This document shows positions 6,695 through 8,322 of a DNA stretch of 8,322 bases, in pieces. Position numbers and translations under genes: made by a program. How positions within the stretch are numbered: the first letter of the stretch is position 1; each line of letters starts with the position of its first letter. The notes beneath the pieces are model-generated. The model was given only the letters and a program-made list of their open reading frames with translations. It did not search any database and was not told the origin of the DNA. The DNA is from Treponema sp. (GTDB lineage: Bacteria; Spirochaetota; Spirochaetia; Treponematales; Treponemataceae), in the NCBI GenBank assembly GCA_024699205.1, contig JAILQA010000103.1:1-8322 (forward strand). Reading direction: 5' to 3'.

Positions 6695-8218
6695 ATGAAA
6701 AGTATAATTATTTTTTATGAAGATTATTCCGTGCCTTATGCTGAGGAAAAAGTTTTCAATGGACTTTCAAGTCTTGAAGCAGCTGATTTATGGGCAGAAA
6801 AATTAGGTTTTCCAAGTTTTGTCGTAAAATGCTCGAATATGCAGGAGCTTTTTGGCAAAATAAATGAATTATGCCTTGAAGGAAAGGCTGATTCTGTAAT
6901 TTTTTCTTATCATGATTTGCCTTTTTTGAATCTGGAGCTTACAAAGCAGCTTTTGAAATTTCACACAGATTATGAGGCTGAATATACTTATGCAGACGGT
7001 TATTCTTATGGTTTTGCGCCTGAGATTATCGATGCAGGGACTGTAGCAATTCTTTTTGAGCTTTCAAAAACAAAGTTTGCAGAGGCTGGACAGAAAAAAG
7101 TTACAAGAACTGGAATTTTTGATTTTATAAAAAATGATATAAATGCTTTTGAAGTTGAAACTCTGATTGCTGAAAATGACTGGCGGCTTTTCCGTTTTAG
7201 TTTTGATTGTGGTAAAAAAGAAAATTTCCTTGCCTGCCAGCGACTTTTTGAGAAAATTCAAGGAAAAGCTTTGTCTGTAAATGAAATTTGTAAAATTGCT
7301 TCTGAGACGCCCGGGATTTTGAAAACGCTTCCGGCTTTCTATAATATTCAGATTACGGATTTTGGCGGTCATTCCTGTCTTTACTGTCCTTATGCAAAAG
7401 CTTATCAGCAGAAAACTGGCCTTCTTCCGAATGAATCAAAAAAATGTATGGATTTTGAAAAGTTTTCTGATTTAATCGATCGAATTTATAATTTTAGTGA
7501 AAAGGCTGTAATCGGACTGTCTGCCTGGGGAGAAGCTTCTTATCATCCTGAGCTTTTAAAATTTATTGAAAAAATTTTGTCTTATAAAGGACTTTCTGTA
7601 ATTATTGAAAGCGACGGTTCTTTTATTACTGATGATTTTTGTAGTGAACTTGGAAAACTGGTTGATAGGGCTGAAGAACGTACAAACGGCTGGCAGAAAA
7701 TTATGTTTGTGGTAAAAATGGATGCCTTTTCTGATGCAACTTACAAAAAAATCCATGGACAAGAAGCAAGTCTTGAAAAATCTGTAGAAGCCGTAAAAAA
7801 ACTTGCTGAGCTAATTCCTCATTGCGTTTATCCTCAGTTTATAAGAATGAATGAAAACGAAGAAGAATTGGAAAAATTTTTCAGATACTGGAATGAAAAA
7901 ACAAATCCGTCACAGGGCGAATTTATTATTCAAAAGTATGATGACTTTGCAAAGCTTCTGCCTCAATGTAAAACTGCTGATTTATCTCCGATTGAAAGAA
8001 ATGTCTGCTGGCACCTACGCCGTGATATGACAATTCTTACCGATGGAAGCGTGCCTTTCTGCCGCGAATATGTTCTGGACGGAATAATCGGCAATGTTTT
8101 TGAAGAAAGCCTTGAATCAATCTGGCAAAAAACAGATTCTGTTTTGAATGAACAGATGAATGGAATATACAAAAATAAATGTAAGGATTGTGATGAATAC
8201 TATACCTATAACTTTTGA
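6695..8218 (+). CDS. Spiro-SPASM protein (radical SAM-like core, SPASM tail)
   Basis: This 507-aa protein resembles the spirochete-restricted spiro-SPASM family; the reaction is not known to me. Residues 1-130 look like a GT-A nucleotidyltransferase of the SpsF/CMP-sugar synthase kind: a first strand MKSIIIFYED, and DSVIFSYHDLPFLNLEL (66-82) in place of the usual D-x-P-L-L-x-P-E-L stretch. The glycine/arginine-rich nucleotide loop is not recognisable. A radical SAM-like core starts at about 215 with NIQITDFGGHSCLYCPYAKAY, and WGEASYHPELLKFIE (278-292) fills the place of the GGEP motif. The first cluster cysteine is replaced by Gly224; Cys228 and Cys231 remain. The C-terminal SPASM segment has Cys438, GxxxxC with Cys456, GNVFEESLESIW and CKDC (496-499), enough for one auxiliary iron-sulfur cluster. 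The reading frame is open further upstream. An ATG at 6635 has a good GGAG (6626-6629) but would overlap the xseA start and adds 20 residues before the domain. I therefore chose 6695, whose ribosome site is weak. Confidence 0.85.
   Translation: MKSIIIFYEDYSVPYAEEKVFNGLSSLEAADLWAEKLGFPSFVVKCSNMQELFGKINELCLEGKADSVIFSYHDLPFLNLELTKQLLKFHTDYEAEYTYADGYSYGFAPEIIDAGTVAILFELSKTKFAEAGQKKVTRTGIFDFIKNDINAFEVETLIAENDWRLFRFSFDCGKKENFLACQRLFEKIQGKALSVNEICKIASETPGILKTLPAFYNIQITDFGGHSCLYCPYAKAYQQKTGLLPNESKKCMDFEKFSDLIDRIYNFSEKAVIGLSAWGEASYHPELLKFIEKILSYKGLSVIIESDGSFITDDFCSELGKLVDRAEERTNGWQKIMFVVKMDAFSDATYKKIHGQEASLEKSVEAVKKLAELIPHCVYPQFIRMNENEEELEKFFRYWNEKTNPSQGEFIIQKYDDFAKLLPQCKTADLSPIERNVCWHLRRDMTILTDGSVPFCREYVLDGIIGNVFEESLESIWQKTDSVLNEQMNGIYKNKCKDCDEYYTYNF
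8183..8187 (+). promoter_or_regulatory. Ribosome binding site of the overlapping downstream gene
   Basis: AAGGA lies five bases before the ATG at 8193, inside the 3' end of the spiro-SPASM gene. It decides the start of the downstream frame. The only other nearby ATG (8218) opens a frame that stops after eight codons. Confidence 0.5.
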
Positions 8219-8322
8219 TGAACATCAGATTAAGCGTAGGGTGATTGGCGGTATTGAATACAATGGTCCGGATGCCCTGAATATTTCCGTTATTCTCTTG
8301 AATACTAGTGCCAGTCATTTTA
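8193..8322 (+). CDS. Unidentified protein, 5' part only
   Basis: An open frame of 43 codons starts at ATG 8193 and runs off the window without a stop. It begins MNTIPITFDEHQIKRR and continues with a G/N-containing, then hydrophobic, stretch (VILLNTSASHF at the edge). It overlaps the last 26 bases of the spiro-SPASM gene in another frame, an arrangement typical of co-transcribed, translationally coupled genes. No signal peptide or known motif is visible in the part present, and I do not recognise it. A link in function with the spiro-SPASM protein is suggested only by the overlap. Confidence 0.6.
   Translation, partial: MNTIPITFDEHQIKRRVIGGIEYNGPDALNISVILLNTSASHF

Noticed and set aside
7064..7372. 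Minus-strand open frame of 102 codons opposite the spiro-SPASM gene
   Set aside because: It is antisense to a supported gene. Its F/K/N-rich composition mirrors the AT-rich coding strand and no family is recognisable.
8037..8318. Minus-strand open frame of 93 codons at the right edge
   Set aside because: It overlaps the conserved SPASM segment and the downstream coupled frame, both of which have better start signals.

Overview
The window looks like a chromosomal segment of a treponeme-type spirochete, probably a host-associated species with moderately low GC. The main pointers are a gene that I recognise as a spirochete-type radical-SAM/SPASM protein (spiro-SPASM), an endonuclease-type MutL with no MutH in view, and large TPR plus coiled-coil envelope proteins. 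The genus is an inference from protein style; no rRNA or other definitive marker is present. Gene density is high, with no gene-free stretch over 100 bases.

Region 1 (about 1-3153, + strand) is an operon-like run. The probable last codons of an upstream gene overlap, through ATGA, the start of a secreted TPR/coiled-coil protein of 281 aa. Twenty bases later, behind a clear ribosome binding site, comes a 748-aa single-pass membrane protein with a long charged coiled coil and about ten TPR units. Both probably act as periplasmic or envelope scaffolds. Their exact role cannot be read from the sequence.

Region 2 (3178-6636, - strand) is a DNA-repair operon read right to left: xseA (exonuclease VII large subunit), xseB (small subunit) and mutL. 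xseB and mutL overlap by ATGA. Exonuclease VII is a known mismatch-repair excision nuclease in E. coli, so the operon places a nicking factor next to a single-strand exonuclease.

Region 3 (about 6621-8322, + strand) starts in a divergent control region of about 60 bases. There, candidate promoters for xseA (leftward) and the spiro-SPASM gene (rightward) share nearly the same AT-rich -10 box. The xseA promoter would give an almost leaderless mRNA. The spiro-SPASM protein appears to join a degenerate nucleotidyltransferase-like N-terminal domain to a radical-SAM-like core and a SPASM tail. Its core motif reads G-x3-C-x2-C instead of C-x3-C-x2-C, which makes it the most unusual protein here. An unidentified gene overlaps its 3' end and runs off the window.

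I saw no tRNA, rRNA, CRISPR array, insertion sequence or prophage signal. Apart from the spiro-SPASM protein, I found nothing that points to a new multi-gene system.
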